Notes: generated from the letters alone by a model not told the origin. Positions 1 through 8,933 are shown, numbered from the stretch's first letter. The stretch: 64,000 nt of DNA from Streptomyces sp. NBC_00510 (GCA_036013505.1 CP107851.1:8542001-8606000); one strand, 5' to 3'. A program made the numbers and translations.

Positions 1-1969
1 GGTTCAGCAGGTCACTGGAGCTGGTGAAGTCGCCGGTGGACGCCACCGCCGTGTGGACCCTCATCCCGTCGACCGACCGGAGGGCGACCCCCTGGGGGAC
101 GACGACCTGGGCGTAGCGGAAACCGGCGTAGCTGTAGCTCGGCTGGTAGTACTCCACCCCTTCGCCCTTCAGGGTGTACGAGTACTTCTGCAGGCCCAGT
201 CCGAAGGCGCCGGTGTTGTCGACGGTGCCGTCGGCGCGCAGCTTCTCGCCGTAGGTGACGGTGACCGTGGCCCCGGCAGGTCCCTGGACCCCGATGCGCG
301 CCCAGCCGGCGGTGGGGCTGCCGTAGTCGTAGACGTGCGTGCCGTCGGCCGGGGTGCTGGTGTGCTCGGCCTTGAGGTGGTCGGTCACCTTGACGGGCGG
401 GAAGCTCTCCGAGCGGAGCGTGCCCTTCGGGCCGTCGACCGTCAGCGCACGGCGCCAGGGGCCGTCGTCGAAGCCCGGACGGTCCCAACCCGACTGCTCC
501 AGGCGGGCGTCGTAGGCCTCCCCGAACCAGAGCGACTGGGTGGTCGTCGGCCCGTCGGACACCTTCCAGGAGTCGTCACTGACCACCTGCTGGTGCGTGC
601 CGTCGGTGTAGGTGATGTCCAGCTCCAGCTTGAGCTTGGGCTCGCCCCACCAGGACGACGCCTTCCACTCGTCCGGGTCGGTCATCGCGTAGAAGCCGCG
701 CCCGAGGCTGACCCCGATGGCGTTGCCACCGGTGCGCAGGGCGTCGGTGACGTCGTACGTCGAGTACAGGACGGTCTTGTCGTACACCGTGAACCCGGGC
801 TCGAGTTCCCGGTCGCCGATGCGCCGGCCGTTCAGGTAGAGCTTGTTGTAGCCCAGGCCCGCGATGTGGGCGCGCGCCGACGCCACGTGCTTCTTCGCCG
901 TGAACTCGTCGCGCAGCAGCGTCTCGGGCGGCGGCGGAGCCGACACCGACCGGCCCCAGGGGCCCGAGCCGTAGCGTGCGGCCACGCGCGCGTTGGGCCA
1001 CGCCGCGTCGTCGTACCCGGGCTGCTCCCACCCGTCGCCCGCGGAGGCCGAGGCCTTCCAGCCGCTGTCGGTGACGAGGTCGGCGGGCGATCCCGCCCCC
1101 TGGAAGTGCAGGCTTCCGAGCACGCCGGCCGGCCCCTGATTGGTGTTCGTCGCCTCGACCGCCAGCACGTTGGTGCCCGCGTGCAGGTAGGGGGCGATGT
1201 CGATGACGCTCGCCGTCCTCCAGGAGTCGGCGACGCGCGGAGAGCTCGCCACCTCGGTGCCGTTGACGTACAGCGAGAAGCGGTCGTCTGCGGTGAGCTG
1301 CAGCTCCGCCGAGGTGATCTGCGCGTCAGCGGGCACATCGATGTTCCGGCGCATGTAGCGCGTCCCGGCGGGAGCCGAGTCGGCCGGGTCGCCCTCGGGG
1401 TACCAGATCCAGCTCGCGTCGTCGAGCCGCAGCGAGGGCGCCTTGTCGTGGGCCCCGATCCAGGCTCCCTGGAAGTCACCGGGGTTGACGAAGGCCGTCT
1501 CGAATCGCGCTTCACCACTCCACGGCGACGCCTTTCCGGACCCGTCCCAGACCCGTACACGCCAGTAGTAGCCCGAACGCGACGCGAGAGCGGGGCCGTC
1601 GTACGCCACGTCGAAGGACCGGGAAGAGCGCACGCGCCCGCTGTCCCAGACGTCCGCCCGGCCGCCGCGGGACGTGGACACCTTGACCTCGTAGGCCACT
1701 TGCCCGGCGGCGGTGCGACCGGCTGCGCCATGGCCCGGTGCCACGTGCCAGCTCAGCCTCGGCCGGGGGACGTCGACCCCCAGGGGCTGGACCTGGTGCT
1801 CGACCTCGAGCCCGCTCACCGCGAGCGCCGACCCGCCCGCGGCCGGGCCCTGTTGGAGGTCCGGGACGGGCGCGCCCGCCGCGCCGGGCGCCGCTTCCAG
1901 CCCCCACACTGCCGCGAGTGACAGCACCAGCCCGGCAGCGATTCTTCGCTTCCTCACGCTTGCTCCCAT
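1..1969 (-). CDS. Secreted alpha-L-rhamnosidase, GH78 (3' end outside window)
   Basis: Likely extracellular alpha-L-rhamnosidase that removes terminal L-rhamnose from glycosides. About 656 codons are visible; the six-hairpin catalytic domain should lie beyond the left edge. The ATG at 1969 gives MGASVRKRRIAAGLVL, a Sec-type signal peptide with an Ala-rich cleavage region near residue 30. A fibronectin-like N-terminal module follows (RPRLSW near residue 68, YYWRVRVWD near 136), then beta-sandwich modules. Near residue 545 the frame reads YDYGSPTAGW and then YGEKLRADG, typical of the GH78 concanavalin-like domain just before the catalytic part. A LacI-type palindrome lies 45 bases upstream. Family assignment is firm; the substrate is not known. 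Confidence 0.88.
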   Translation of the reverse strand, partial: MGASVRKRRIAAGLVLSLAAVWGLEAAPGAAGAPVPDLQQGPAAGGSALAVSGLEVEHQVQPLGVDVPRPRLSWHVAPGHGAAGRTAAGQVAYEVKVSTSRGGRADVWDSGRVRSSRSFDVAYDGPALASRSGYYWRVRVWDGSGKASPWSGEARFETAFVNPGDFQGAWIGAHDKAPSLRLDDASWIWYPEGDPADSAPAGTRYMRRNIDVPADAQITSAELQLTADDRFSLYVNGTEVASSPRVADSWRTASVIDIAPYLHAGTNVLAVEATNTNQGPAGVLGSLHFQGAGSPADLVTDSGWKASASAGDGWEQPGYDDAAWPNARVAARYGSGPWGRSVSAPPPPETLLRDEFTAKKHVASARAHIAGLGYNKLYLNGRRIGDRELEPGFTVYDKTVLYSTYDVTDALRTGGNAIGVSLGRGFYAMTDPDEWKASSWWGEPKLKLELDITYTDGTHQQVVSDDSWKVSDGPTTTQSLWFGEAYDARLEQSGWDRPGFDDGPWRRALTVDGPKGTLRSESFPPVKVTDHLKAEHTSTPADGTHVYDYGSPTAGWARIGVQGPAGATVTVTYGEKLRADGTVDNTGAFGLGLQKYSYTLKGEGVEYYQPSYSYAGFRYAQVVVPQGVALRSVDGMRVHTAVASTGDFTSSSDLLN

Positions 1970-2013
1970 CGATCACGCACGGTTCGGCATGCGGCGCGCA
2001 CGCAGGCCGGTAA

Positions 2014-2025
2014 TGAATCGTTTCA
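2014..2025. promoter_or_regulatory. LacI-type operator candidate before the rhamnosidase
   Basis: TGAATCGTTTCA is an 11-of-12 match to the symmetric TGAAACGTTTCA pattern bound by LacI/GalR-family repressors of sugar genes. It sits 45 bases upstream of the GH78 start, where repression by a rhamnose- or glycoside-responsive regulator would be expected. No LacI gene is visible in the window, so the regulator would be encoded to the left or elsewhere. Confidence 0.5.
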
Positions 2026-2666
2026 GTTGTTTCGCGTTGTTACTCAACCACAGCTGTCAGGAGGGAGACAAGGTGTCGTCAGCGGGTCTGTCCACCCGGC
2101 GCGGTGGCCCGCCTTGCGCGCCAGATGCCCCCCAGGACGACGACGAAGGCGTCCGTGTGAACGCGTCATACGTGCGGTCACCAGAAGGCCCGTTACCCTG
2201 TTTCACCACCCGGGTCTGTTCGGACCTCCGCGGTGAGTCCGACCGCCGAGGTGCAGGTCTGTTCCGCGGCGGATGAGAGCGCGTTGGCGTCGTGGCGTGG
2301 CGAGGTCGTCGGGGTTACCGGCGTCCGGTGGGGTGTCTCGGACGCTGTTTCAAGCCGGTGTCCGGTGGGGCTTGTACGGCGTGAACGGTCCGCTGACCCA
2401 CGGCCATCGCATGCCGCCACAGCAGTCGCTTGCCGGGTGAGCCGCTCGTCCAGCCCGCACGGTCAGCGCTGACCGCTACGCCGACTTCCCGCCTCCGCAC
2501 CAGCGGCCGGGCGGCCGGGCGGCCGTGCGGGTCCGCGAAGTCCTCCCCGCGCCCGACACCGTCCGCCGGCGGAATCCCCGGGCTCGTACAGCAGCCTGCG
2601 GCGCCCCTGTCGCAGATGCGTCATAGCGGTGCTGACCGTCGACATGCTCCGTGCGGCAGGCCCGCG
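2026..2666. other. 640-base stretch with no recognisable gene
   Basis: Open frames here lack a recognisable family, a convincing ribosome binding site or consistent codon use. It separates the start of the rhamnosidase from the end of the leftward VOC remnant. I see no repeat or RNA structure worth naming. Confidence 0.5.
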
Positions 2667-2990
2667 TCAGCCAATCTGTTCGGCCAGGGCGACGATGATG
2701 CCCGCGGGGCCGCGGAGGTTGCAGAGCCGGTAGATGTTCTCGTAATGCGCCACCTCGCCGAGGAGTTCGGCGCCGTGTGCACGCAGGCGGGCGATGGTGT
2801 CGTCGATGTCGTCGACGGCGAACATGACGCGATGCAGGCCCAGCGTGTTGGGCGGAGGGTTCCGCGGCTCGGCGTCGGATACCGCGGGGGTGTGGAATTT
2901 GGTCAGCTCCAGCTTGCTGTGGCCGTCCGGGGTCCGCATCATCGCGATGTCGCTCCGGACGCCGTCGAGTCCGACGGTGCGGTCCCCCAC
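2667..2990 (-). pseudogene. VOC/glyoxalase-family protein, N-terminus missing
   Basis: The frame ending at 2667 carries the second half of a VOC (glyoxalase/bleomycin resistance) protein: VGLDGVRSDIAMMRTPDG, LELTKFHTPA, MFAVDDIDDTIARLRAHGAE, then a C-terminal GIIVALAEQIG. The usual first ~50 residues, including the first metal-ligand strand (typically MDHVGVVVDDL), are absent: upstream of about 2990 the frame reads unrelated Arg/Pro-rich sequence into the spacer next to the BrkB gene. Probably a 5'-truncated, inactive gene. A short functional variant starting inside cannot be excluded but would lack half of the beta-alpha-beta-beta-beta fold. Confidence 0.65.
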
Positions 2991-3093
2991 GAGTCCACTG
3001 TCGCGCTGTTCCGGGATGGGCGCATGTACGGTGCACCAAGGCTGCCTGTGCCGGGCTGACGGCCAGCCGCTGGCTGGTTCGCCTTCGCACCGT

Positions 3094-3933
3094 TCACGGT
3101 CGTGCACGGCGGTCGAGACAGAGGCGGCCGACCACCGCTCCCAGGTGGATGACCACGCCCACCGCCACCAGCCAGGACAAGATGATCATGACGACGCCGA
3201 TGGCGCCGTACTTCTGCTGGTTGGCCACGATCGCCGAGGAGAAGTAGCGGGAGGAGAACACTCCCAGACCTGTCCAGCAGACACCGGTGACCAGGGCCGC
3301 CGGGAAGAGGGCGGGCCACCGCACGGCTCCGGCCAGCAGCGCGTGCATGCTCCACCACCAGAACAGCGTCGCGAAGGCGAAGCCGACCAGGCTCTGCAGC
3401 ACCGGCCCGCCGAGTGTTCTACCCACGGCGGCCTGCGCCGCACCGTATGTGAGCAGTGCCGCGAGCCAGTAGAGCTGCGTACGGATGTCCCGCCAGCCTC
3501 GGGCCGGGACGTCGAAAACCTTCTGGTACCAGCCCTGCAAGACGCCGGAGACAGCCATGGCCCCGAGCACCAGCAGGAAGGCGCTCGGCACCGTGAGTGC
3601 GCCTTGCCCCTGACCGGGCGTGAACAGGGACGCCACGGCTTGTGCGGCTGGTCGGTCCAGCCCCAGCCAGCCGGCGACCACAGCGGCGGCGTCGCGGCCC
3701 ACAGCGGCGGTGATGACGATGAGGAAAGGGAAGAAGCACAGGAATGCCAGGGCGGCCAGTTGGAACGAGTGACCGAAGAAGTCGACCGCGGTGAGCTGAC
3801 TCCACAGCGTCCCCGCCACGCCTGTTCGCAGCCGCTGGGCCGCCGTCCAGCGGCTACGGTCCATGCGCATCCGGTTCAAGAACCTGCGCCGGCGTTCCCC
3901 GTGTGGGCCGGGGGCTCTGTCGTGACCCTTCAT
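3094..3933 (-). CDS. YihY/BrkB-family inner membrane protein
   Basis: 279-residue polytopic membrane protein of the YihY/virulence factor BrkB family, whose function is not settled despite the old RNase BN name. Several hydrophobic segments are visible, for example AALAFLCFFPFLIVITAAV near residues 60-78 and GAIGVVMIILSWLVAVGVV near 240-260, with family features such as the N-terminal LAFLCFFPF stretch and the LSWL segment. The ATG at 3933 follows the stop of the MFS gene by 12 bases, so the two are probably co-transcribed. No strong Shine-Dalgarno is seen; an internal ATG (MRMDRSRW) is an alternative start. Confidence 0.82.
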   Translation of the reverse strand: MKGHDRAPGPHGERRRRFLNRMRMDRSRWTAAQRLRTGVAGTLWSQLTAVDFFGHSFQLAALAFLCFFPFLIVITAAVGRDAAAVVAGWLGLDRPAAQAVASLFTPGQGQGALTVPSAFLLVLGAMAVSGVLQGWYQKVFDVPARGWRDIRTQLYWLAALLTYGAAQAAVGRTLGGPVLQSLVGFAFATLFWWWSMHALLAGAVRWPALFPAALVTGVCWTGLGVFSSRYFSSAIVANQQKYGAIGVVMIILSWLVAVGVVIHLGAVVGRLCLDRRARP

Positions 3934-3945
3934 GGAACGAGGCCG

Positions 3946-5535
3946 TCAGGCAGCCGATGGCCGGGAGAGCCGGTCTGTTGGCAGGTGCCGGGTGGACGGG
4001 AAGCTCGCGAGCGCGATGCCGGCGGTGGCGAGTACGGCGCCTTTGAGGCTGCCGAGCTGTGCTTCGGCGTACTCGGCCACGAGGGCGTCGGCCTCGGGCT
4101 TGGCCAGGCCTGTGCGCTCTGCCGCGGCTCGTACCTGGTCGGTGCCGACGAAGCTGACACCCGCCTCGATGGTGATGCCGACCTGTTGACGCGCCGCGTT
4201 GGAGATCTCCGGGTTGTCTTCGATCCGTGTCGTGAACACGTGCACCAGTGCCCCGATGAGAAGCGAGCCGATGAGGGCGGTTCCCAGGGAGGATCCCAAG
4301 TTCTGGGCGGTGTACTGGAGACCGCCTACCTCGCTGCGTTCCGACTCGCCGACGCTCGATTGGACGATGTTGCCGAGCTGGGAAGCGAGCAGGCCCATGC
4401 CCGTGCCGAGCAAGGCCATCGCCCAAGCGAACGAAAGATCGTTGAGGGACGGAGTGATGGTGGCCAGCAGCCAGAGAATCGCCGCGATGAGAATCAGCAG
4501 AGCGGCACGGACCACCGTGCGGGGGGAGGCGAATCGGCCGAGCAGGGGGCCGCTCATGGAAACCACGAGCATGCTGATCGACACCGGCAGCAGACGCAGC
4601 CCGGTCTCGAAGGCACTGAGGCCCTGCACGATCTGGAGGTACAGAGGGATGATGAAGAACAGGCCCAGCAAGATCAGGTTCTGACTGAGCAACGCGGCAA
4701 GGCCGGCTCGTAGAGCGGGCACGCCGAACAGCGAGAACCGGACCAGGGGCTCATGATTCCGAGCCTCCTGCCGTCGCTCCCACAACCGGAACAACCACAA
4801 CACGACGGCCCCTGCAGCGATGACGAAGACGGTGAGGGAGAAACCGAAGACGGTCACGGGGGAGTCGCGGGGACGCAGCCAACCCCAGTTGCTGCTTTGC
4901 AGGACACCCAGCACCACCAAAGCCAGGCCGACGGCGGACAGCACGGCCCCGACCTTGTCGAGATGCGGTCTGGCGCCGCGGTGGGGCTGTTCCTCGATCC
5001 AGCGCATGCCCAAGAGAATGGCCGCCACCAGCACGACCTCGGCGGCGAAGACGAGACGCCAGGTGAGGTAGGTGGTGACCCAGCCACCGACCAAAGGTCC
5101 GACTGCGATGCCGGCCCCGGCCAGGCCGCCGACGACCCCGTAGGCGACGGCCCGGTCCCGGCCCTGGTAGGTCCCGGCCACGAGAGCGGCGAGCGCCGGA
5201 AGGACCAGCGCCGCGCCGAGTCCTTCGATCACCGACCAGCCGACGGTGAGCACCCACAGGACCGGGGCCACAGCGGTGAGGGCGGAGCCCGTGGCGTACA
5301 CGATCAGCCCGATGCCGAACACCTTGCGGCGTCCGAGCATGTCTCCGAGTTTCCCACCCGTGATCATGAGGGCTGCCATGACGAGGGTGTAGAGGGTGAT
5401 GACGGCCTGAATCGAGGTGACCTCGGTGTCGAAGTCCTCGACCAACTGACTGATCGAGACGTTCATGACCGAGGTGTCGAGCACCATCAGGAACTGGGCC
5501 GTACCGAGGATGATCAGAGCCCGCCATCGCCTCAC
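3946..5535 (-). CDS. MFS drug-efflux transporter, DHA2 (EmrB/QacA) family
   Basis: 529-residue proton-driven exporter with about 14 predicted membrane helices, the usual size for the DHA2 family. Family motifs include LMVLDTSVMNVSI in helix 1 (motif D1), GGKLGDMLGRRKVF in the first cytoplasmic loop (motif A) and the GGWVTTYLTWRLVF region after the motif C-like GAGIAVGPLVGG. I prefer the GTG at 5535 over the GTG at 5544 because a GGAGG lies 8 bases upstream of the former and touches the latter. It is followed after 12 bases by the BrkB gene. A 10-bp inverted repeat lies about 68 bases upstream and shares its half-site with the operator of the CMD gene at 6283-6630. The exported compound cannot be told from sequence. 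Confidence 0.9.
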   Translation of the reverse strand: MRRWRALIILGTAQFLMVLDTSVMNVSISQLVEDFDTEVTSIQAVITLYTLVMAALMITGGKLGDMLGRRKVFGIGLIVYATGSALTAVAPVLWVLTVGWSVIEGLGAALVLPALAALVAGTYQGRDRAVAYGVVGGLAGAGIAVGPLVGGWVTTYLTWRLVFAAEVVLVAAILLGMRWIEEQPHRGARPHLDKVGAVLSAVGLALVVLGVLQSSNWGWLRPRDSPVTVFGFSLTVFVIAAGAVVLWLFRLWERRQEARNHEPLVRFSLFGVPALRAGLAALLSQNLILLGLFFIIPLYLQIVQGLSAFETGLRLLPVSISMLVVSMSGPLLGRFASPRTVVRAALLILIAAILWLLATITPSLNDLSFAWAMALLGTGMGLLASQLGNIVQSSVGESERSEVGGLQYTAQNLGSSLGTALIGSLLIGALVHVFTTRIEDNPEISNAARQQVGITIEAGVSFVGTDQVRAAAERTGLAKPEADALVAEYAEAQLGSLKGAVLATAGIALASFPSTRHLPTDRLSRPSAA

Positions 5536-5602
5536 CGCTTGCACCTCCAGAGTTTCCGGTGTGCGTCACGGCTTGTGCGCGCAACCTCTCAGATCACCAT
5601 AA

Positions 5603-5635
5603 AGCAGATGTATACGCGCTTTCGGTACATCTGCT
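5603..5635. promoter_or_regulatory. Inverted repeat upstream of MFS transporter
   Basis: AGCAGATGTA-N13-TACATCTGCT is a perfect 10-bp inverted repeat upstream of the transporter start. Its right arm read on the minus strand is CAGATGTACC, found identically in the dyad at 6702-6730. Probable repressor site (TetR- or MarR-like spacing). Confidence 0.6.
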
Positions 5636-5705
5636 GCTGAAACCGGGATGCATTGACGGGATCGCCCTCAGAGTTGTGGAGTTGCTCCTGTGTGGCCTGT
5701 TTCGC

Positions 5706-6119
5706 TCAGCGCGGGATCTTCTCCTTGGCCCGCTGGAATTCCTCGTCTGTGAGGTCGCCCCTGGCCTTGATCTCCGAGAGCCTCGCAAGTTCGTCGGTCG
5801 CGCTCGGCTTGGCTGTGCCGGCGGTCTCGCGGATGTAGCTGTCGAAGGCTTGCTGCTTGGCCTTGGCCTGCTCCGCTTCGCGCAGACCCATGTTCTTGCC
5901 GCGGGCGATGAGGTACACGAAGACGCCGAGGAAGGGCAGGACGAGCACGAAGACGGCCCACGCTGCCTTGGCCCACCCGTTCAGGGAGTCGTCACGGAAG
6001 ATGTCCACGAAGACCCGCACGAGCAGGAAGATCCAGATGATCCAGAGGAAGATCCACATCATGGTCCAGAACGCGCCCAGCAGTGGATAGTCGTAGGCCA
6101 GGTTCACGTGACCGGTCAT
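5706..6119 (-). CDS. PLDc_N/SHOCT-domain membrane protein
   Basis: 137-residue protein with two N-terminal hydrophobic helices (FWTMMWIFLWIIWIFLLV near residues 17-34 and AAWAVFVLVLPFLGVFVYLIA near 50-70), of the kind annotated PLD nuclease N-terminal. A C-terminal SHOCT motif follows: LARLSEIKARGDLTDEEF, then KEKIPR. SHOCT proteins are small, often membrane-linked, and of unclear role. The start at 6119 is chosen because AGAGGAGAAGCGAC directly precedes the ATG; the longer open frame has no such site. A gene with the same N-terminal module is broken at 12119-12337. Confidence 0.82.
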   Translation of the reverse strand: MTGHVNLAYDYPLLGAFWTMMWIFLWIIWIFLLVRVFVDIFRDDSLNGWAKAAWAVFVLVLPFLGVFVYLIARGKNMGLREAEQAKAKQQAFDSYIRETAGTAKPSATDELARLSEIKARGDLTDEEFQRAKEKIPR

Positions 6120-6282
6120 GTCGCTTCTCCTCTTGCGCACAGTGCCGATCTGCGTTAGCACTGACTGCCGACCAGGCATGGTGGGTCGTCGCGGGGCTCG
6201 GCCTGACTGCGACGAGGGTGAGGCCCCGAGCAACGCGCCCGAGGCCTCTTCTGTGCCGTCCTGCCTCCGGCTACCGCCGGTG

Positions 6283-6630
6283 TCAGATCTCCATCTCGCT
6301 CACGAGGTCGGCGAAGCCGAGTGCGCGCAGCACGTTGCCTGCCGCGTCCACCACTCGCGCACTGCCGACGATCGGTGCGATTGCCACGCAGACGGCCTTG
6401 GCGTCCTCGACGGTCAGTCCGGCTTCCTTCGCCACACTGAGGTTCGCCAGGTACGAAGCGGGGGCGGCGTCCATCGCAATGAGCGCAGCCAGCCGGACAA
6501 GGTGGTACGTGCGTTCGTCGAGGCCTGAGTTCGGCAGCGTCTCGATGTTCATGCGCCCGATCTGCTCGAAGACTGGCAACTCGCCGTGTGCCATTGCACC
6601 CAGGGTGCGTTCGGGAGCTTCTGCTGTCAT
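6283..6630 (-). CDS. Carboxymuconolactone decarboxylase/AhpD-like protein
   Basis: 115-residue all-helical protein of the carboxymuconolactone decarboxylase fold. The core reads LDERTYHLVRLAALIAMDAAPASYLANLSVAKEAG-like helices, then LTVEDAKAVCVAIAPIVGSARVVDA. The peroxidatic CxxC of AhpD is not present, so peroxidase activity of that kind is unlikely; the subfamily is of unknown function. The ATG at 6630 has a GAGAAGG ribosome site. A perfect 8-bp dyad 72 bases upstream suggests its own regulation, perhaps by the same factor as the MFS gene. Confidence 0.78.
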   Translation of the reverse strand: MTAEAPERTLGAMAHGELPVFEQIGRMNIETLPNSGLDERTYHLVRLAALIAMDAAPASYLANLSVAKEAGLTVEDAKAVCVAIAPIVGSARVVDAAGNVLRALGFADLVSEMEI

Positions 6631-6701
6631 GATCGGCGACCTTCTCACTTGATGCGACCTTGGACGCGCGGGGTCATGCGCCAGCGCTTGAGACCATGCG
6701 G

Positions 6702-6730
6702 CACAGATGTACCATTTAGTCTCATCTGTG
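6702..6730. promoter_or_regulatory. Inverted repeat upstream of the CMD gene
   Basis: CACAGATG-N13-CATCTGTG, perfect 8-bp arms. The left arm extends into CAGATGTACC, identical to a half-site of the dyad at 5603-5635. The rest of 6631-6942 holds no gene. Confidence 0.6.
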
Positions 6731-6942
6731 TGATTCCTCTTCGCTCTGGTCGTAAACCCGTACAAGTGGGATCGTTTCGGACGAACTGTGAGCATTGATC
6801 GAGGCGTTCTGCCGATACCGGCGCCGAAACCGGTCCGGGGCCGTCGGACCGGAAGGCGCTGTGCTGCGTTGAATCCTGCCTCTGAGGCTGTGGCACTCCG
6901 TCCGCGCGGCTGCCATGAGGGCGACAGCTCGCAGAAAGGGCG

Positions 6943-7704
6943 TCAGTCTTCCCGGTCGGGGAGCATGGCCAGGGCCTGAGAGCGCTGTGCGACGAGGCCG
7001 TCGTAGGTGCCGTCGCGCTCGGCCCAGCGGTGCATGAGGACGCCCTTCACGAGCACTTCGTGGGGGGTGGGGTCCTCCGAGAGCAGTCGCATGACCTCGG
7101 TGGCGAAGTCGTCGAGCGGCAGCGCGTGCGGGTTCACCTTCTCCTGGCCCGCAGTGGCGACGGCCGGGGGAACGAGCTCCACGACGCCGACACCTGTGCC
7201 GTCGAGCTGTGCGCGTAGTGCCTCGGAGTAGGCGTGCACCGCGGCCTTCGACGCGGCGTAGCTGGGCATGGGCGGGAACGGCAGGAAGGCGATGCCGGAG
7301 GTGACCGTGATGAAGGTGCCGGCGCCGCGCCGGACCAGGTGCGGAGTGAAGGCGTCGATGACCCGGATGGTGCCGAGCAGGTTGGTGTCGATCGTCGTCT
7401 CCGTCGCCTCGAAGTGTGCGGGGTCGCGCAGATCCTCCAGGAGCATGACGCCCGACATCGTCACCACGGTGTCCAGCTCGGGGTACCGGGCCAGTACGGC
7501 GTCACGGGCAGCTGTGATGGAGGAACCGTCGGTGACGTCGATGCCGAACGTGCCGAAGCCTTCCTCGGCGAGTTCCGAGAGCGCTTCCGGGCTGCGGCCG
7601 CTTACCGCCACGGTGCTGCCCGCCGCGGCGAACCGGCGGGCCAGCTCCCGGCCGATTCCCGAGGTCCCGCCGACGATGAGAACGATGCGATTGGAGAGAT
7701 CCAC
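6943..7704 (-). CDS. Short-chain dehydrogenase/reductase
   Basis: 253-residue classical-size SDR oxidoreductase. It has the cofactor-binding GGTSGIGRE near residues 12-20 and a catalytic Ser136/Tyr149/Lys153 arrangement (VTSG; SYAASK). VSGR after beta-2 suggests NADPH. The NNAG motif is replaced by TMSGV, which is seen in some DltE-like members. The GTG start at 7704 follows GAAGGGAAGATCTC. It diverges from an XRE/MmyB regulator at 7893 with a perfect 9-bp dyad between them. This pairing is common in Streptomyces and suggests that the regulator controls the SDR. Substrate unknown. Confidence 0.88.
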   Translation of the reverse strand: MDLSNRIVLIVGGTSGIGRELARRFAAAGSTVAVSGRSPEALSELAEEGFGTFGIDVTDGSSITAARDAVLARYPELDTVVTMSGVMLLEDLRDPAHFEATETTIDTNLLGTIRVIDAFTPHLVRRGAGTFITVTSGIAFLPFPPMPSYAASKAAVHAYSEALRAQLDGTGVGVVELVPPAVATAGQEKVNPHALPLDDFATEVMRLLSEDPTPHEVLVKGVLMHRWAERDGTYDGLVAQRSQALAMLPDRED

Positions 7705-7767
7705 GAGATCTTCCCTTCAGTGCAGGGCGCCAACGGAATTCAGGGCCGCGGCGCAGACAGCGATGTC

Positions 7768-7789
7768 CGCTGTCTCTTTCGAGACAGCG
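7768..7789. promoter_or_regulatory. Dyad between SDR and XRE regulator
   Basis: CGCTGTCTC-TTTC-GAGACAGCG, perfect 9-bp arms, lying between the divergent starts at 7704 and 7893. It is the likely operator of the neighbouring MmyB-type regulator; a transcriptional hairpin is less likely in this position. Confidence 0.6.
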
Positions 7790-7892
7790 CTAGGAAGTCT
7801 CGACGGCATCCGCCGAGCGAGGCAGTGCCCCCGTCTTCCCTGGTCCTGCCAGGGCCCCCTCCGAGACGCACGCACCGCATTACGGTGTCGGT

Positions 7893-8771
7893 ATGAAGGA
7901 TGAGGAATCCGGCAACCGGCTCGGCAGCTACCTACGTGCCCGGCGCGAGCTGGTCTCCCCGGCACAGGCGGGGCTCCCGCCCGGCGGCAACCGCCGGGTA
8001 CCGGGCCTGCGCCGTGAGGAAGTCGCCCTGCTCGCCGGAATCAGTCCCGACTACTACCTGCGCCTGGAACGGGGCCGTGACAAGAACCCTTCGTCGCAGG
8101 TCCTCGAATCACTGGCACGCGTCCTGCAGCTCGACGACATCGAGCGGACGTACCTGCTCGGCCTCGCGGCGTCACGCCCCAGGGCGCCGCGCCGCAGGCG
8201 GCCCGAGCACGTGCCGGCGCGGGTGCACGAGCTGCTCGCCCACCTGCGGATCCCCGCGTTCGTCGAAGGGCGCGCCTTCGACGTCCTGGCCTCCAACCCG
8301 ATGGCCGTCGCGCTCTCCCCCCGCCTGCAGCCCGGCCAGAACCGGCTGCGTTCGCTCCTCCTTGATCCTGAAGAAAGGGCCTTCCAGCAGGACTGGACGG
8401 AAGCCACCGCCGATTTCGTCGCCGCCCTCCGCACCACCATCGGCGACGACACCGACGACCCCCGGTTCGTCGAGCTCGTCGGAGAGCTCGCACTGTCCAG
8501 TCAGCGGTTCCGCACCCTCTGGGCCCGCCACGACGTCCGCAACCTGGACGGAGGCACGACCACGGTGAACCACCCCGTCGTCGGCGAACTCCGCCTCCAC
8601 CGCGACAAACTTCCGATCGACGGTGTCATCCTCGTCGTCTACTACCCCGACAAGGACACGGACGGCGACGAGAAGCTGCAGCTCCTTGCCGCACTCTCAC
8701 GCACCGGGTCCGCCGCCACCGGAACAGCCCCCGACCGGCCGTCGGATACGCCGCACAGTAGGTCGCAGTAG
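7893..8771 (+). CDS. XRE-family regulator with MmyB-like ligand domain
   Basis: 292-residue one-component regulator. Residues ~10-80 form a helix-turn-helix: LGSYLRARRELVSP, then VPGLRREEVALLAG and ISPDYYLRLERGRD, which is the signature of the HTH_31/MmyB family. Residues ~105-270 form the PAS-like MmyB ligand-binding domain (VLASNPMAVALSP, later FRTLWARHDVR and VGELRLHRDKLPI). Some family members bind fatty acids. It is transcribed away from the SDR at 6943-7704 and probably represses it and itself through the dyad at 7768-7789. Confidence 0.92.
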   Translation: MKDEESGNRLGSYLRARRELVSPAQAGLPPGGNRRVPGLRREEVALLAGISPDYYLRLERGRDKNPSSQVLESLARVLQLDDIERTYLLGLAASRPRAPRRRRPEHVPARVHELLAHLRIPAFVEGRAFDVLASNPMAVALSPRLQPGQNRLRSLLLDPEERAFQQDWTEATADFVAALRTTIGDDTDDPRFVELVGELALSSQRFRTLWARHDVRNLDGGTTTVNHPVVGELRLHRDKLPIDGVILVVYYPDKDTDGDEKLQLLAALSRTGSAATGTAPDRPSDTPHSRSQ

Positions 8772-8892
8772 CGGCCGCGCCGGTGGCGTCCCAGGCGGTC
8801 GCGTCGTGCTTGACAGCGATCATCGCCTGTGCGGAAGGGGCCAGCGGTATTGGGACACCGTGTTCAACGCCGACATGCCGCGAACCCCTCCG

Positions 8893-8933
8893 GAGCCGGC
8901 ACGGTCCTGATCTCCCGGTGACCGTGCCGGCTC
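8893..8933. terminator. Bidirectional hairpin between convergent genes
   Basis: Perfect 14-bp stem (left arm GAGCCGGCACGGTC, 13-base loop) between the rightward regulator and the leftward hydrolase. There is no U-tract, as is usual in Streptomyces. Confidence 0.7.

Noticed and set aside
53-1921. Long rightward open frame opposite the rhamnosidase
   Set aside because: It has no family resemblance or ribosome site; the leftward frame gives a clean GH78 protein. High GC makes antisense frames long.
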